39,188 nucleotides of DNA from Deltaproteobacteria bacterium (lineage in GTDB: Bacteria; JACQOV01): contig JACQOV010000100.1 in NCBI GenBank assembly GCA_016202395.1, forward strand, positions 1 to 39,188, in the 5' to 3' direction. The stretch's first letter is position 1; each line of letters opens with the position of its first letter. This document shows positions 8,549-17,736 of the stretch, one piece after another. The notes beneath the pieces are model-generated. The model did not search any database and had not been told where the DNA came from. It saw only the letters and a program-made list of their open reading frames with translations. The translations under genes and the position numbers were made by a program.

Positions 8549-9008
8549 CATGACTCCTCCCAAAGGGGCTGTGAGCAAACCGTTGCGCGTGGGGCGAGGG
8601 CGCGGGTCCGGTCGTGGAAAGACGGCGGGCAGAGGCGTCAAAGGGCAGAGATCGCGGACCGGTCGGATGGCCACCGCCGGTTTCGAAGGGGGACAAATGC
8701 CTTTGCAACGGCGTGTTCCCAAACGCGGGTTTGTGAACCCTTTTCGTGAAGTCTCAACGATAGTGAATGTAGGAGATTTGGAGAAGAGGTTTGATGCGGG
8801 GGCTGTTGTGGATATGAAAACTTTGTGTGAGAAGAGGCTTGTAAAGAGATCCGCCGCGCGCATTAAAATCCTTGCGGGTGGAGCGCTTTCCAAGAAATTG
8901 GTTATAAAGGCTCATGCCTTTAGCGTTGCGGCGAAAAACAAGGTCGAAGCGGTTGGTGGGACCCTTGAGGCTATTTCCGCTGGAGTTATCCCTGGAGCTA
9001 TTCAATGA
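8535..9008 (+). CDS. rplO: 50S ribosomal protein L15
   Basis: L15 is a late-assembly protein of the large subunit. From the ATG at 8535, with TAAGGAGG upstream, the protein has 157 residues. It shows the Gly/Arg-rich start [38 protein letters not shown] and the C-terminal L15 fold. The start lies inside the end of rpsE, so the place normally held by rpmD (L30) does not exist. secY starts 4 bases before its stop. Confidence 0.95.
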   Translation: MNLHDMTPPKGAVSKPLRVGRGRGSGRGKTAGRGVKGQRSRTGRMATAGFEGGQMPLQRRVPKRGFVNPFREVSTIVNVGDLEKRFDAGAVVDMKTLCEKRLVKRSAARIKILAGGALSKKLVIKAHAFSVAAKNKVEAVGGTLEAISAGVIPGAIQ

Positions 9009-10315
9009 TCGGTGGAATCGAAAATATTCCTAGAATTCCGGAGCTGCGACGCCGAATTGGAATTACCCTTTTGCTTTTGGCGGTTTACCGTGTGGGGGTT
9101 TTTATTCCGACCCCGGGCGTGAATAGCGGAGCGTTGGCCGATTTCTTTTCCCAGGCTCAAAACACCCTGTTTGGGATCATCAATCTCTTTTCAGGTGGAG
9201 CTTTTGAACAGTTTTCGATCTTCGCGTTGGGGATCATGCCCTACATTAGCGCTTCGATTATCTTGCAGCTTTTAACGGTGGTGGTTCCTCGACTCGAAGA
9301 ACTTTCTAAGGAGGGGGAGCTTGGGCGAAAAAAGATTATTCAATATACCCGTTATGGAACTGTTGTTTTGAGCATTATCCAGTCTCTTGGGATCAGTATC
9401 GGTTTAGAGAGCTTGAAGAGTCCCACGGACGTCGCGATCGTTCAGAGCGCCGGTTGGTCTTTTCGTTTGATGACGGTTTTAACATTAACCTCAGGGACGG
9501 CTTTTATTATGTGGTTGGGAGAACAGATCACGGAGAAAGGGATTGGGAATGGAATCTCGCTGATCATCTATGCGGGGATCGTCACCCGACTCCCTTCAGC
9601 GGCAACTAATAGCTTTGAGCTGATCCGAACCGGTGAGATGAATTTGTTGACCGTTCTATTTATTTTAGCGTTGGCCGTTGGGGTGGTCGGTATCATTATC
9701 TTTATGGAACGAGGACAACGGCGCATTCCGGTTCAGTATTCCCAGCGTGTCATTGGTCGACGGGTCTACGGAGGACAGAGCAGTTTTCTTCCATTGAAGC
9801 TCAATACGTCGGGAGTCATTCCTCCTATCTTTGCCTCTTCCTTATTGATGTTTCCGTTAACCATTGCCAATTTTATTCAGGCTCCTTGGATTGTTTGGTT
9901 TCGAGATCATTTAGACCCAAGAAGCACAGTTTATAACCTCGTTTATGGAGGATTGATCCTTTTCTTTTGCTATTTTTATACGGCCATTGTTTTTAATCCG
10001 GTCGATGTTTCGGAAAACCTCCGGAAATATGGGGGTTATGTTCCGGGGATTCGGCCTGGTAAAAGCACGGCGGATTATCTGGATCGCATCCTGACACGAA
10101 TCACCCTTTCGGGGGCGATCTACGTGGCGTTGGTTTGTGTCCTCCCTTCGATGCTCGTGATGTCGCTCAATGTCCCGTTCCTTTTCGGTGGGACGGCTCT
10201 GCTCATTGTGGTGGGTGTGGCTTTAGACACTGTGGGTCAGATTGAGAGCCATTTGCTCACGCGTCAATATGAGGGGTTTGTAAAAGGGGGGAGGATTCGA
10301 GGCCGTCGAGGCTAA
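9005..10315 (+). CDS. secY: Protein translocase subunit SecY
   Basis: The 436-residue protein is the channel subunit of the SecYEG translocase in the inner membrane. About ten membrane segments are visible. Family landmarks are RRRIGITLLLLAVYRVGVFIPTPGV at TM1 (given here as its two halves), ALGIMPYISASIILQLL at the lateral gate, GIGNGISLII, and the cytoplasmic loop FMERGQRRIPVQYSQR. The C-terminal FVKGGRIRGRRG tail is normal. It overlaps rplO by 4 bases and precedes adk by 2, the common spc arrangement. Confidence 0.97.
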   Translation: MIGGIENIPRIPELRRRIGITLLLLAVYRVGVFIPTPGVNSGALADFFSQAQNTLFGIINLFSGGAFEQFSIFALGIMPYISASIILQLLTVVVPRLEELSKEGELGRKKIIQYTRYGTVVLSIIQSLGISIGLESLKSPTDVAIVQSAGWSFRLMTVLTLTSGTAFIMWLGEQITEKGIGNGISLIIYAGIVTRLPSAATNSFELIRTGEMNLLTVLFILALAVGVVGIIIFMERGQRRIPVQYSQRVIGRRVYGGQSSFLPLKLNTSGVIPPIFASSLLMFPLTIANFIQAPWIVWFRDHLDPRSTVYNLVYGGLILFFCYFYTAIVFNPVDVSENLRKYGGYVPGIRPGKSTADYLDRILTRITLSGAIYVALVCVLPSMLVMSLNVPFLFGGTALLIVVGVALDTVGQIESHLLTRQYEGFVKGGRIRGRRG

Positions 10316-10317
10316 AA

Positions 10318-10971
10318 ATGGATATCGTGTTGCTGGGTCCCCCAGGAGCGGGAAAAGGAACGCAGGCGAGGCGACTCTCTCAAACATTAAAAATCCCGCA
10401 TGTGTCGACAGGGGATATTTTGAGGGAGGCGATTGGTGACGGCAAAAGTCCTTTAGGTCGAGAGGCCCAGGAGTATATCCGTCGAGGGGAGCTCGTTCCA
10501 GATGGGGTGATGGTCGATTTGGTGGAGGAACGGTTGCGGCGGAAGGATGCAGCCCAGGGGGTGATCCTGGATGGCTTTCCTCGAACCCAAGCGCAAGCAG
10601 AGGCCCTCTCGACCCTGTTGAAAAGACAGGGGAGATCTGTAGAGCACGTTCTTCTGTTGGATGTGGATGTTGAGGAGTTGACTCAAAGGTTATCGGGACG
10701 TCGGGTTTGTAAGGGATGCGGAGCCGTTTATCATGTGAATTTCAACCCGACGAAGGAAAGTGGAAAATGTGATCGTTGCGGGGCGGCGTTAATTCAAAGA
10801 GAGGATGATCGCGAAGAGGTTGTTCGGGAAAGGCTCAAAGTCTATGAGAGGCAAACGCAACCGCTGATTCAGTTTTATAAAGAGCGGTCCGTTCTTCACC
10901 CTATCCAAGGTCAAGGGACCGTGGAGGAGATTTTTGATCGACTCTTGAAGATTGTGGGACGGCCTCACTGA
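10318..10971 (+). CDS. adk: Adenylate kinase (zinc-LID form)
   Basis: It catalyses ATP + AMP to 2 ADP in the cytoplasm. The 217-residue product has the P-loop GPPGAGKGTQ at residues ~7-16, the AMP-binding STGDILREAI and DGFPRTQAQAE, and the long LID. The LID carries four Cys, C131/C134 and C151/C154, the zinc-binding form found in many bacteria outside the enterobacteria. It lies between secY and map as in many spc operons; its stop overlaps the map start. Confidence 0.97.
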   Translation: MDIVLLGPPGAGKGTQARRLSQTLKIPHVSTGDILREAIGDGKSPLGREAQEYIRRGELVPDGVMVDLVEERLRRKDAAQGVILDGFPRTQAQAEALSTLLKRQGRSVEHVLLLDVDVEELTQRLSGRRVCKGCGAVYHVNFNPTKESGKCDRCGAALIQREDDREEVVRERLKVYERQTQPLIQFYKERSVLHPIQGQGTVEEIFDRLLKIVGRPH

Positions 10972-11720
10972 TGGTCATCCTCAAAACGCCTCAGGAGATT
11001 GAGAGAATTCGGGTTGCATGCAAAGCGGTGGCCGAGGTTTTGCGGGAGCTTCAAGAGGAGATTCGACCGGGTGTTCGAACCCTGGATCTGGATCGAAAAG
11101 CGGAGAAGCAGCTTCGACAGAAGGGGATGAAGCCCGCTTTCTTGGGGTATCGGGGCTATCCCCGGACACTCTGCGCTTCTGTCAATGAGGAAGTGGTTCA
11201 TGGCATTCCGTCGAAGAGAGAGCTTCGAGAGGGGGACATTGTCGGATTGGATCTCGGAGCGATTTGTGAAGGTTATTATGGGGATGCGGCGGTGACGGTT
11301 TCGGTGGGAAAGGTGAGTGAGCGAGCCCAACGATTGATGAAGATAACGGAGGAGTCTCTTTATAAAGGGATTGAAAAAGCGGTGGTTGGGGGGAGACTTT
11401 CCGATATCTCGGCAGCGGTCCAGAAGCATGTGGAGGAACAGGGATACTCCGTTGTTCGAGATTTTGTAGGGCATGGGATTGGTCGATCTTTGCATGAAGA
11501 TCCTCAGATTCCCAATCATGGCGTTCCTGGAAAAGGGATTCGGTTGGAGGTGGGATTGGTTTTGGCCATCGAGCCGATGATCAATGAAGGGACCCATGAG
11601 GTGGAGATTTTAGAGGATGGGTGGACGGCGGTTACGAGAGACCGGAAGCTTTCGGCTCATTACGAACATACGATCGCCATTGCCAATGAGGGGCCAATTA
11701 TTTTGTCGAGGTTAGATTAA
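10971..11720 (+). CDS. map: Methionine aminopeptidase, type I
   Basis: It removes the initiator Met from nascent proteins. The 249-residue product has the metal ligands of type I enzymes in [16 protein letters not shown] (two Asp), [12 protein letters not shown] (His), LAIEPM (Glu) and HYEHTIAI (Glu). There is no N-terminal zinc-finger extension. The start ATG shares one base with the adk stop, so the two are coupled. infA follows 11 bases after the stop. Confidence 0.96.
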   Translation: MVILKTPQEIERIRVACKAVAEVLRELQEEIRPGVRTLDLDRKAEKQLRQKGMKPAFLGYRGYPRTLCASVNEEVVHGIPSKRELREGDIVGLDLGAICEGYYGDAAVTVSVGKVSERAQRLMKITEESLYKGIEKAVVGGRLSDISAAVQKHVEEQGYSVVRDFVGHGIGRSLHEDPQIPNHGVPGKGIRLEVGLVLAIEPMINEGTHEVEILEDGWTAVTRDRKLSAHYEHTIAIANEGPIILSRLD

Positions 11721-11731
11721 GAAAGGGGTTC

Positions 11732-11950
11732 ATGCCGAAGGAAGAATCGATTGTTGTAGAAGGGACTGTCATAGAGCCGTTGCCTAATGCTATGTTTCGG
11801 GTACAGTTGGAAAATGGCCACAAGGTTTTAGCTCATATTTCAGGGAAGATGCGGATGCATTATATTCGAATACTTCCGGGGGACAAAGTAACAATGGAGC
11901 TGTCTCCCTACGATCTCACACGAGGTCGGATTACTTTTAGAGCCAAGTGA
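11732..11950 (+). CDS. infA: Translation initiation factor IF-1
   Basis: The 72-residue S1/OB-fold protein is IF-1, which occupies the 30S A site during initiation. It matches the family through [60 protein letters not shown] (quoted in part). It starts ATG at 11732 after AAAGGGG and lies between map and rpmJ, the usual bacterial order. Confidence 0.96.
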   Translation: MPKEESIVVEGTVIEPLPNAMFRVQLENGHKVLAHISGKMRMHYIRILPGDKVTMELSPYDLTRGRITFRAK

Positions 11951-11953
11951 TAT

Positions 11954-12067
11954 ATGAAAGTAAGATCATCAGTTAAAAAGATCTGTAAAAAGTGCAAAAT
12001 CGTTGTTCGCCGAGGTGTTGTGCGAGTGATCTGTGAGAACTGGAAGCACAAGCAACGCCAAGGGTAG
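11954..12067 (+). CDS. rpmJ: 50S ribosomal protein L36
   Basis: This 37-residue protein begins [15 protein letters not shown] and ends KHKQRQG, both signatures of L36. The zinc ligands C11, C14, C27 and H32 are present, so it is the zinc-binding form. It is one residue shorter than the common 38-residue form just after the third Cys. It lies 3 bases after infA and 12 before rpsM, as usual. Confidence 0.95.
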   Translation: MKVRSSVKKICKKCKIVVRRGVVRVICENWKHKQRQG

Positions 12068-12079
12068 AGGAGAGTATCG

Positions 12080-12463
12080 ATGGCAAGAATTGCAGGGGTC
12101 GATTTACCCAAGAATAAACGGATTGACATCGCTTTAACCTATATTTATGGGATTGGGAGGCCTCTGGCCCAAAAGATTTTAAAAGATGCCCAAGTGGACA
12201 GTAGCATTCGGACGGATAAGCTCACGGAAGATCAGACCGCCGCCATTCGAAAAGTGATCGAAGGGGCTTGCAAGGTGGAAGGAGATCTTCGTCGTGAAGT
12301 AACGATGAATATCAAACGGTTGATGGACATCGGTTGTTACAAGGGGTTGCGTCATCGAAAAGGGTTGCCGGTTCGGGGGCAGAGAACTCATACCAACGCA
12401 CGGACTCGGAAAGGAAAGAGGAAACCGATCGCCGGCAAAAAGAAGGCCCCAACATCGAAATAA
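12080..12463 (+). CDS. rpsM: 30S ribosomal protein S13
   Basis: The 127-residue product is S13, which contacts the P-site tRNA and L5. It begins [26 protein letters not shown] and contains the C-terminal signature [22 protein letters not shown], followed by a basic tail. The ATG follows GGAGAG. It is the first gene of the alpha-operon set (rpsM-rpsK-rpsD-rpoA-rplQ), here in the standard order. Confidence 0.97.
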   Translation: MARIAGVDLPKNKRIDIALTYIYGIGRPLAQKILKDAQVDSSIRTDKLTEDQTAAIRKVIEGACKVEGDLRREVTMNIKRLMDIGCYKGLRHRKGLPVRGQRTHTNARTRKGKRKPIAGKKKAPTSK

Positions 12464-12475
12464 GGAGTCAATGTT

Positions 12476-12904
12476 ATGGCAGAAGAAACAGTAGCAGCGG
12501 CGGTTCCCGCACCGGCGGCCACCGCTAAAAAAAGGAAGAAAAAAGGGGTTAAGAGGAACGTCCCCAACGGGATCGTTCATGTCCAAGCGAGTTTTAACAA
12601 CACCCTTGTAACTATTACCGACGTTCAGGGGAATGTGGTTTCGTGGTCTAGCGCTGGGAGCTGCGGATTTAAGGGTTCGCGAAAAGGGACCCCTTTTGCC
12701 GCGCAGGTGGCGGCAGAACGAGCAGCCCGGGGCGCATCCGATCATGGAATGAAGTCGGTTGTAATCCATGTGAGTGGTCCAGGGGCGGGTAGAGAAACCG
12801 CCATGAGGGCTTTAAAGGCGGCGGGGTTTAGCATTTCTACGATTCGAGATGTGACCCCAATCCCGCATAATGGCTGTCGTCCGCCCAAACGGCGACGCGT
12901 TTAA
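12476..12904 (+). CDS. rpsK: 30S ribosomal protein S11 with Ala/Lys-rich N-terminus
   Basis: S11 lies on the 30S platform by the anti-Shine-Dalgarno helix. The body is standard: [30 protein letters not shown], and the end [18 protein letters not shown]. The first ~30 residues, rich in Ala and Pro and then Lys ([16 protein letters not shown]), make it 142 residues, about 13 longer than E. coli S11. The ATG at 12476 is close after AAGGAG, so the extension is probably real. Confidence 0.95.
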   Translation: MAEETVAAAVPAPAATAKKRKKKGVKRNVPNGIVHVQASFNNTLVTITDVQGNVVSWSSAGSCGFKGSRKGTPFAAQVAAERAARGASDHGMKSVVIHVSGPGAGRETAMRALKAAGFSISTIRDVTPIPHNGCRPPKRRRV

Positions 12905-12916
12905 GGAGGGAAATCG

Positions 12917-13543
12917 TTGGCACGTCAAACAGGATCTGTCTGTAGGTTATGTCGTCGGGAAAAAGTGAAGCTTTTTCTCAAAGGGGCTCGATGCTACACC
13001 GACAAGTGTGCGATTGAGCGGAGGGAGTATGCGCCTGGCCAGCATGGGCAGGTTCACCCCAAACTTTCGGATTATGGGTTGCAACTGCGTGAAAAGCAGA
13101 AGGTGCGTCGGCTTTATTCTGTTCTTGAGCGCCAATTCGAGCGGTACTTTCGGATCGCGAGCCGCAGAAAAGGGATCACGGGAGAATATCTCCTGCAGCT
13201 TTTGGAACGCAGGCTCGATAATTCCGTCTATCGCTTGGGGTTTGCGGACTCTCGAGCCCAGGCCCGTCAGATGGTTTTGCACGGCCATATTTCAGTGAAT
13301 GGGAAGAGGAACAGCGTCCCTTCGACGTTGGTCAAAACGGGGGATGTGTTGGAGATTCGACCGAAGAGTCGGGAGCAACAGAGGATCCTGGAATCTCTCA
13401 AGCAGGTGGAACAGAGGGGAATTCCCGCGTGGTTGGAACTGGACGGTCCTAATTTCAAAGGGGTGGTGAAAACATTGCCAGCTCGGAGCGACGTTACATT
13501 CCCCATTCAAGAACAGCTGGTTGTGGAATTGTATTCAAAGTAA
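12917..13543 (+). CDS. rpsD: 30S ribosomal protein S4, zinc-binding form
   Basis: S4 initiates 30S assembly and is a translational repressor of the alpha operon in E. coli. The 208-residue product carries four N-terminal Cys (C9, C12, C26, C31), the zinc-binding C+ form. The S4 RNA-binding domain is at [29 protein letters not shown] (part quoted). The start is TTG at 12917 with AAGGAGGG in front. It is followed by a 161-base gap holding palindromic element B, then rpoA. Confidence 0.96.
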   Translation: MARQTGSVCRLCRREKVKLFLKGARCYTDKCAIERREYAPGQHGQVHPKLSDYGLQLREKQKVRRLYSVLERQFERYFRIASRRKGITGEYLLQLLERRLDNSVYRLGFADSRAQARQMVLHGHISVNGKRNSVPSTLVKTGDVLEIRPKSREQQRILESLKQVEQRGIPAWLELDGPNFKGVVKTLPARSDVTFPIQEQLVVELYSK

Positions 13544-13562
13544 CGGACAGAAAAATGATATT

Positions 13563-13688
13563 CAACAAACGCAAGAAATGACGTTAGGCAAGGCGCTCGA
13601 CCGAGGCCGAATGAGGCGTACTTACGGTACGCCGCAATGAGTGTCGAGGGAGAGCAACGAAGCATAACGGCATTTATTGCGTTTGTTG
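13563..13688 (+). repeat. Palindromic element B between rpsD and rpoA
   Basis: The outer 25 bases at each end (13563-13587 and 13664-13688) are inverted copies with only two mismatches, beginning CAACAAACGCAA. The centre is GGCGTAC-TTACG-GTACGCC at 13615-13633. It is 126 bp long, as is element A; both have a GCGTAC/GTACGC core, and CTTCGTTG occurs about 30 bases outside the core in one arm of each. It ends 17 bases before the rpoA ATG, just ahead of its GGAGGG ribosome-binding site. Confidence 0.8.
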
Positions 13689-13704
13689 CAGGAGGGAAAA
13701 ATAC

Positions 13705-14775
13705 ATGGAGGCAATCATAGCCCGTAATTGGAGAGACTTAATTCAACCGAATCAGGTTCAGAGTGACGTGGAGACGGAGACCCCTTCTTACGGCAAGTTC
13801 GTCATTGAGCCCTTGGAAAGAGGTTATGGAGTTACCTTAGGGAATGCGCTACGGCGAGTTCTGTTATCCTCGATCCAGGGGGCGGCCATTACCGCGGTGC
13901 GCATCAACGGGGTTTTGCATGAATTTTCGACCATCCCTGGGGTCGTAGAGGATGTGACCGATATCATTTTAAACCTGAAAGAGGTTCGGGTGAGAATGGA
14001 TGTGGAGGGGCCCAAGGACCTCCGTCTTTCCATCCGCGGAGCTCAAGTGGTTCGAGCTGGGGATATTGAAACTCCAGAGGGGATCCGCATATTGAATCCA
14101 GAGCATCCGATCGCTACTTTGAATCAAGAAGGGAAACTGGAGATGGAGGTCCGGGTGAATACGGGGAGGGGGTTTGTTGCCGCAGAAAGAAATAAAGAAC
14201 AGGAGATGCCCGTTGACATGATACTGCTGGATGCTAACTTTTCTCCGATTCGTCGGGTGAACTATGCCGTCACTCATGCTCGTGTGGGTCAGATCACGGA
14301 TTATGATAAATTGGTCTTTGAGATTTGGACCGATGCTACGGGCAATGTGACCCCACGCAATGCTTTAGCTTATGCCGCTAAGATTTTGAAAGAACAACTC
14401 ACGGTCTTTATTGACTTTGATGAACAGTCGGAGCGCTCTTTTAATCCTTCTTCGGAGGAAGGGGGAGATCTCAACGAGCATCTCTTGAGGAGCATTGAGG
14501 AGCTGGATCTTTCTGTTCGCTCCTACAATTGTTTAAAGAACGTGGGTGTTAAAAGTTTGGCCGATCTCGTTCAGAGGACCGAGTCCGAGATGCTTCGAAC
14601 CAAGAATTTTGGTCGAAAGTCTCTCAATGAAATCAAGGAAATCCTTTCGGGGATGGGGCTTTCTTTAGGAATGAAATTGGGGGAAAAATTTTTGGGGCAG
14701 ACCCAGATTCCATCGGAAGAGACTTTAGCTTTAGGAGAATTAAAAGAGGACGAGGACGAACATGAGGCATCGTAA
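13705..14775 (+). CDS. rpoA: DNA-directed RNA polymerase subunit alpha
   Basis: The alpha dimer scaffolds RNA polymerase assembly and its C-terminal domain contacts promoters and activators. The N-terminal domain shows the family signature [25 protein letters not shown]. The C-terminal domain follows a linker from ~residue 250: [20 protein letters not shown] and [13 protein letters not shown]. At 356 residues it is longer than the E. coli protein (329), mainly through the acidic C-terminal tail ([10 protein letters not shown]). It overlaps rplQ by 14 bases. Confidence 0.97.
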   Translation: MEAIIARNWRDLIQPNQVQSDVETETPSYGKFVIEPLERGYGVTLGNALRRVLLSSIQGAAITAVRINGVLHEFSTIPGVVEDVTDIILNLKEVRVRMDVEGPKDLRLSIRGAQVVRAGDIETPEGIRILNPEHPIATLNQEGKLEMEVRVNTGRGFVAAERNKEQEMPVDMILLDANFSPIRRVNYAVTHARVGQITDYDKLVFEIWTDATGNVTPRNALAYAAKILKEQLTVFIDFDEQSERSFNPSSEEGGDLNEHLLRSIEELDLSVRSYNCLKNVGVKSLADLVQRTESEMLRTKNFGRKSLNEIKEILSGMGLSLGMKLGEKFLGQTQIPSEETLALGELKEDEDEHEAS

Positions 14776-15211
14776 ACAGGGTCGAAAATTAAAACGACCC
14801 ACCGCACATCGGATGGCTCTATTGCGCAATCTAGCGACCTCTCTAATCCTCCATGAGAGGATTCAGACGACACTAGCCAAGGCGAAGGAAGTGCAACGTT
14901 TTGCGGAACCTCTCATTACTTTTGCCAAAAGAGGAGACCTTCATGCTCGGAGATTGGCCGCAGGCCGGCTGTTAAAGCCTGAGGCATTGAAGAAATTGTT
15001 CTCGGAAATTGGCGCTCGGTATCAAACTCGCAATGGCGGATATACTCGCATTTATCGACTCGAACGGCGACGAGGGGATGGGGCCCCGCTAGCCTTGCTC
15101 GAGTTGGTGGTTCGGCAAATACCCGAAGAGGAAAAGGGAGAAGGAAAATCCCCTAAGAGTTCCGAGAAGAAAAAGGGGAATGTGAAGCCAACCCTGAAGA
15201 ATGCCAAATAA
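14762..15211 (+). CDS. rplQ: 50S ribosomal protein L17
   Basis: The 149-residue product is L17, which lies near the tunnel exit. It begins [17 protein letters not shown] and continues with [25 protein letters not shown] and the [26 protein letters not shown] signature (quoted in part). The C-terminal ~35 residues are a Lys/Glu-rich tail. It overlaps the end of rpoA, and the thioredoxin-like gene that follows overlaps its last 11 bases. Confidence 0.96.
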   Translation: MRHRKQGRKLKRPTAHRMALLRNLATSLILHERIQTTLAKAKEVQRFAEPLITFAKRGDLHARRLAAGRLLKPEALKKLFSEIGARYQTRNGGYTRIYRLERRRGDGAPLALLELVVRQIPEEEKGEGKSPKSSEKKKGNVKPTLKNAK

Positions 15212-16085
15212 AAGAAAATATCTCTTTGTTGTCGTTGGGATTCTAGTATTAGCGTGGGTTGTTTATCTTTTTTATCGTGAGGGGAGTCGGGAGCCGATTG
15301 AGTTGGGAAAGGTTGCCCCCGATTTTGAGCTCGCCTCTCTTTCAAATCAGACCTATCGCCTTTCGTCCCTCCGTGGAAAAGTCCTGCTCCTCAATTTTTG
15401 GGCAACGTGGTGTGGTCCCTGCAAAGAGGAGATGCCTGCCTTGGAGAGGCTCTATCAGTCTTTGAAAGGGGAAGGTGGATTTGAACTCTTGGCCGTGAGT
15501 GTCGATCGAACCGGTCGAGAGGATGTGGAGCCTTTTGTTCAAGAACAAAAAATTACCTTTCCCGTCCTTTTGGATTCTTTAACGAGAGTTTCTGAACTTT
15601 ATCAGGTCTATAAGCTCCCCGAGACTTTTTTGATTGATGGGGAAGGAAAAATTGTAGAGCATTACCAAGGGCCTCGCGAGTGGGATTCTCCTCTTTATGA
15701 ACAGATGATCCGTCAATTGATAATTCGAGCCAATCCCAGTCGGTTTGGATCTTTGGAGCTAATCCCAAAAGTTTATGCCGCCGAGATTAAAGAGTCTAAT
15801 ATTTTGGAGGAGCCGACCGATAATGAAGGGCATGCCCGGGCTTGGTGGCAAGAAAGGGTTTCTTCTCTTAACACGAAGATTGCGGAGGTCGAGGCCAAGA
15901 CTCGAGAGACCGAGGCAAAAATCCATTCTCTTCCTGCCGATGCCCGTATCCTTGAGGTTCGATCCGAGCAGCAAAAACTTCAAGAACTGCTCCAAAAAAA
16001 GAAAGATCTCCAAAAGCAGCTTGTTGATTTAGAAGAGGAGGCTCGCAGGGCTGGGGCTCCCCCCGGCTGGCTCCGTTTTAAATAG
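15201..16085 (+). CDS. TlpA/ResA-type membrane-anchored thioredoxin with C-terminal coiled coil
   Basis: The 294-residue product has an N-terminal membrane anchor (residues ~6-24). A periplasmic AhpC/TSA-TlpA fold follows with the redox pair C71-G-P-C74 in [18 protein letters not shown], the cis-Pro region KLPETFLID, and a Trp after the helix. Such proteins reduce disulfides, often for cytochrome c maturation. From ~residue 215 there is a predicted coiled coil of Glu/Lys/Gln heptads not found in ordinary ResA or TlpA proteins. It overlaps rplQ, so it seems to be cotranscribed with the alpha operon. A role supporting the c-type cytochrome downstream is inference only. Confidence 0.85.
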   Translation: MPNKRKYLFVVVGILVLAWVVYLFYREGSREPIELGKVAPDFELASLSNQTYRLSSLRGKVLLLNFWATWCGPCKEEMPALERLYQSLKGEGGFELLAVSVDRTGREDVEPFVQEQKITFPVLLDSLTRVSELYQVYKLPETFLIDGEGKIVEHYQGPREWDSPLYEQMIRQLIIRANPSRFGSLELIPKVYAAEIKESNILEEPTDNEGHARAWWQERVSSLNTKIAEVEAKTRETEAKIHSLPADARILEVRSEQQKLQELLQKKKDLQKQLVDLEEEARRAGAPPGWLRFK

Positions 16086-16110
16086 AACGTGGGTCACGAT
16101 CTGCAAGGAC

Positions 16111-16154
16111 TTGACAAGGGGTAATCCGCCATGTTAGGTTGAAATTGAATTTCA
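16111..16154 (+). promoter_or_regulatory. Promoter and Fur-type operator of the fur-apbE-FTR1 operon
   Basis: A consensus -35 box TTGACA (16111-16116) is followed, at 18 bp, by only a weak -10 (TAGGTT, 16135-16140). Overlapping its end is the perfect 7-1-7 dyad TGAAATT-G-AATTTCA at 16140-16154, the same geometry as Fur and PerR boxes. It lies 14 bases before the likely fur start, where a bound repressor would block initiation. The dyad is directly visible; identity as the Fur site is inferred from position and architecture. Confidence 0.65.
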
Positions 16155-16168
16155 CTGTATGGAGCTGT

Positions 16169-16654
16169 ATGGAAAAGGAACTGAAATTTTTTCCGACGTG
16201 GACCGCCGGGCGTAAAGGCTATGCTGAGAGGATTCGGCAAGTCTATAACGAGTATCTCTATTCCAAAGGGCTCAGACCCACCCCGCAGAGGGAATTTATC
16301 CTCAATTATCTCCTGGAGGCTGATCGTCATTTAACTCAGGAAGAGATCTATCAAGCGGTTCGCCACAAGAGAATAGGGAAGGTCACTGTTTTCAGGATGC
16401 TGAAACTTTTAGAAGCCTGTGATCTTGCGGACCAGGTTCATACTTCTACGGGAATCTCTAAATATGAGATCAAAAAGGAGCGTCCTCATCATGATCATCT
16501 GATCTGCATTGAGTGTGGGGATATCCGAGAAGTTCAGTGGCCCGGGGTAGAAAAGATTCAGGAGAAGACTTGCAAGGAGATTGGATTTGTTCCTCTTTGG
16601 CATCGGCACGAGGTTTTTGGTCGTTGCCAAACATGTTCTAATGAGAGGGTCTGA
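16169..16654 (+). CDS. Fur family transcriptional regulator
   Basis: The 161-residue product has the Fur layout. The N-terminal winged helix shows GLRPTPQREFILNYLLEADRHLTQEEIY and VTVFRMLKLLEACDLADQV (quoted in part), and the C-terminal dimer/metal domain has HHDHLICIECGDI and a second CXXC (GRCQTC) near the end. The structural zinc site CXXC...CXXC is intact. The frame is open from a TTG at 16139, which lies in the operator; the ATG at 16169 with GGAG at 16161 is a better start. It leads an iron-uptake operon, so iron sensing (Fur rather than PerR or Zur) is likely but not proven. Confidence 0.88.
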   Translation: MEKELKFFPTWTAGRKGYAERIRQVYNEYLYSKGLRPTPQREFILNYLLEADRHLTQEEIYQAVRHKRIGKVTVFRMLKLLEACDLADQVHTSTGISKYEIKKERPHHDHLICIECGDIREVQWPGVEKIQEKTCKEIGFVPLWHRHEVFGRCQTCSNERV

Positions 16655-16662
16655 GTTTTTTT

Positions 16663-17736
16663 ATGATCTTTATGAAACGTAATTTCAACAGGGGTGTCCA
16701 TTTTCTGCTGAGTGGGATCATTCTTTTGGTGGGCTTGGGCAGGGCCCAAGCTTTGTCTGTGAGCCGCGCTCAATATCTCATGGGAACGATTTGCGAGATC
16801 ACGGTTATAACCGAGCGCATTGGCAAAGCTGAGATGGCGATCTCTAAGGCTTTTCAAGAGATTCTCGATCTGGATAGGATGATGAGTAGTTATCGAAGCG
16901 ATAGTGAGCTTTCTCGGGTCAATGCGCAGGCTGCCACGTCTCCTGTTTCTACCTCTCCAAGGTTATTTGAGGCCCTTTCCTATAGTTCTCATTACGCAAT
17001 ACTCACCCAAAACGCGTTCGATCCCGCGGTCGAACCTTTAATCCAACTTTGGGATTTTCGGGGTGAAGGACGCGTTCCCACAAAGCAAGGGGTTCAAGAG
17101 GCTCTTCAGAAAGTCGGTTTTGAAAAAATAGTTCTTGACGACGATTCCCACACGGTCTTTTTTCGTGAAAATGGAGTTGGAATTGATCTGGGAGGAATCG
17201 GAAAAGGGTATGCTTTAGATCGAGCTGCGCTGTATTTGAAGAAAGAAGGTTTTCCGAATGCGCTCCTTAATTTTGGTGGAGAGATATTGGTTTTAGGCCA
17301 CGGCCCTGAGGGGGAGGATTGGAAAATGGAGGTGGCGGATCCTCAAGATCGAACTCAAGGCGTTGTCTTTTTTTATGCAACGGATGTTGCTATCTCCACT
17401 TCTGGAAATTCGGAGCGGTTTATCGAGGTGGATGGGAAAAGATATGGGCATATTTTGGATCCCCGATCGGGTTATCCTGTGAAATTTAATGGATCTGTTA
17501 CGGTCATCGGTCCCTCCGCCACAGATGCCGACGCATTATCTACGGCCCTTTTTGTGATGGGAGAGAAGGAAGGATTAAAATGGCTTAAAAAGTTTCCTCA
17601 GATTCGGGCGTTCTATTTGGTTCCAGATCGATCCACCGGGGTTCGATTTGCAGGGACTGAGAATTTGTCGAATTTGGGGATTGTGGTCAACTCAGAAAAA
17701 ACAACTCTAACGAAAACAAAGGAGGAGATAAAATGA
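16663..17736 (+). CDS. apbE: FAD:protein FMN transferase
   Basis: It transfers FMN from FAD to a Thr of extracytoplasmic FMN-binding proteins, using Mg2+. The 357-residue product has an N-terminal signal segment (residues ~11-30) and the ApbE landmarks GGIGKGYALDRA, LLNFGGEILVLG, HILDPRSGYPV and the metal-binding DADALSTALFVMG near the C-terminus. It starts 8 bases after fur and overlaps the porin ATG by 4 bases. The target is very likely the SGATLT protein three genes on in this operon. Confidence 0.95.
   Translation: MIFMKRNFNRGVHFLLSGIILLVGLGRAQALSVSRAQYLMGTICEITVITERIGKAEMAISKAFQEILDLDRMMSSYRSDSELSRVNAQAATSPVSTSPRLFEALSYSSHYAILTQNAFDPAVEPLIQLWDFRGEGRVPTKQGVQEALQKVGFEKIVLDDDSHTVFFRENGVGIDLGGIGKGYALDRAALYLKKEGFPNALLNFGGEILVLGHGPEGEDWKMEVADPQDRTQGVVFFYATDVAISTSGNSERFIEVDGKRYGHILDPRSGYPVKFNGSVTVIGPSATDADALSTALFVMGEKEGLKWLKKFPQIRAFYLVPDRSTGVRFAGTENLSNLGIVVNSEKTTLTKTKEEIK

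Noticed and set aside
12917..12935. TGGCACG at the rpsD start as a sigma-54 promoter
   Set aside because: No TTGC lies at the required -12 spacing, and the sequence is the rpsD coding start.
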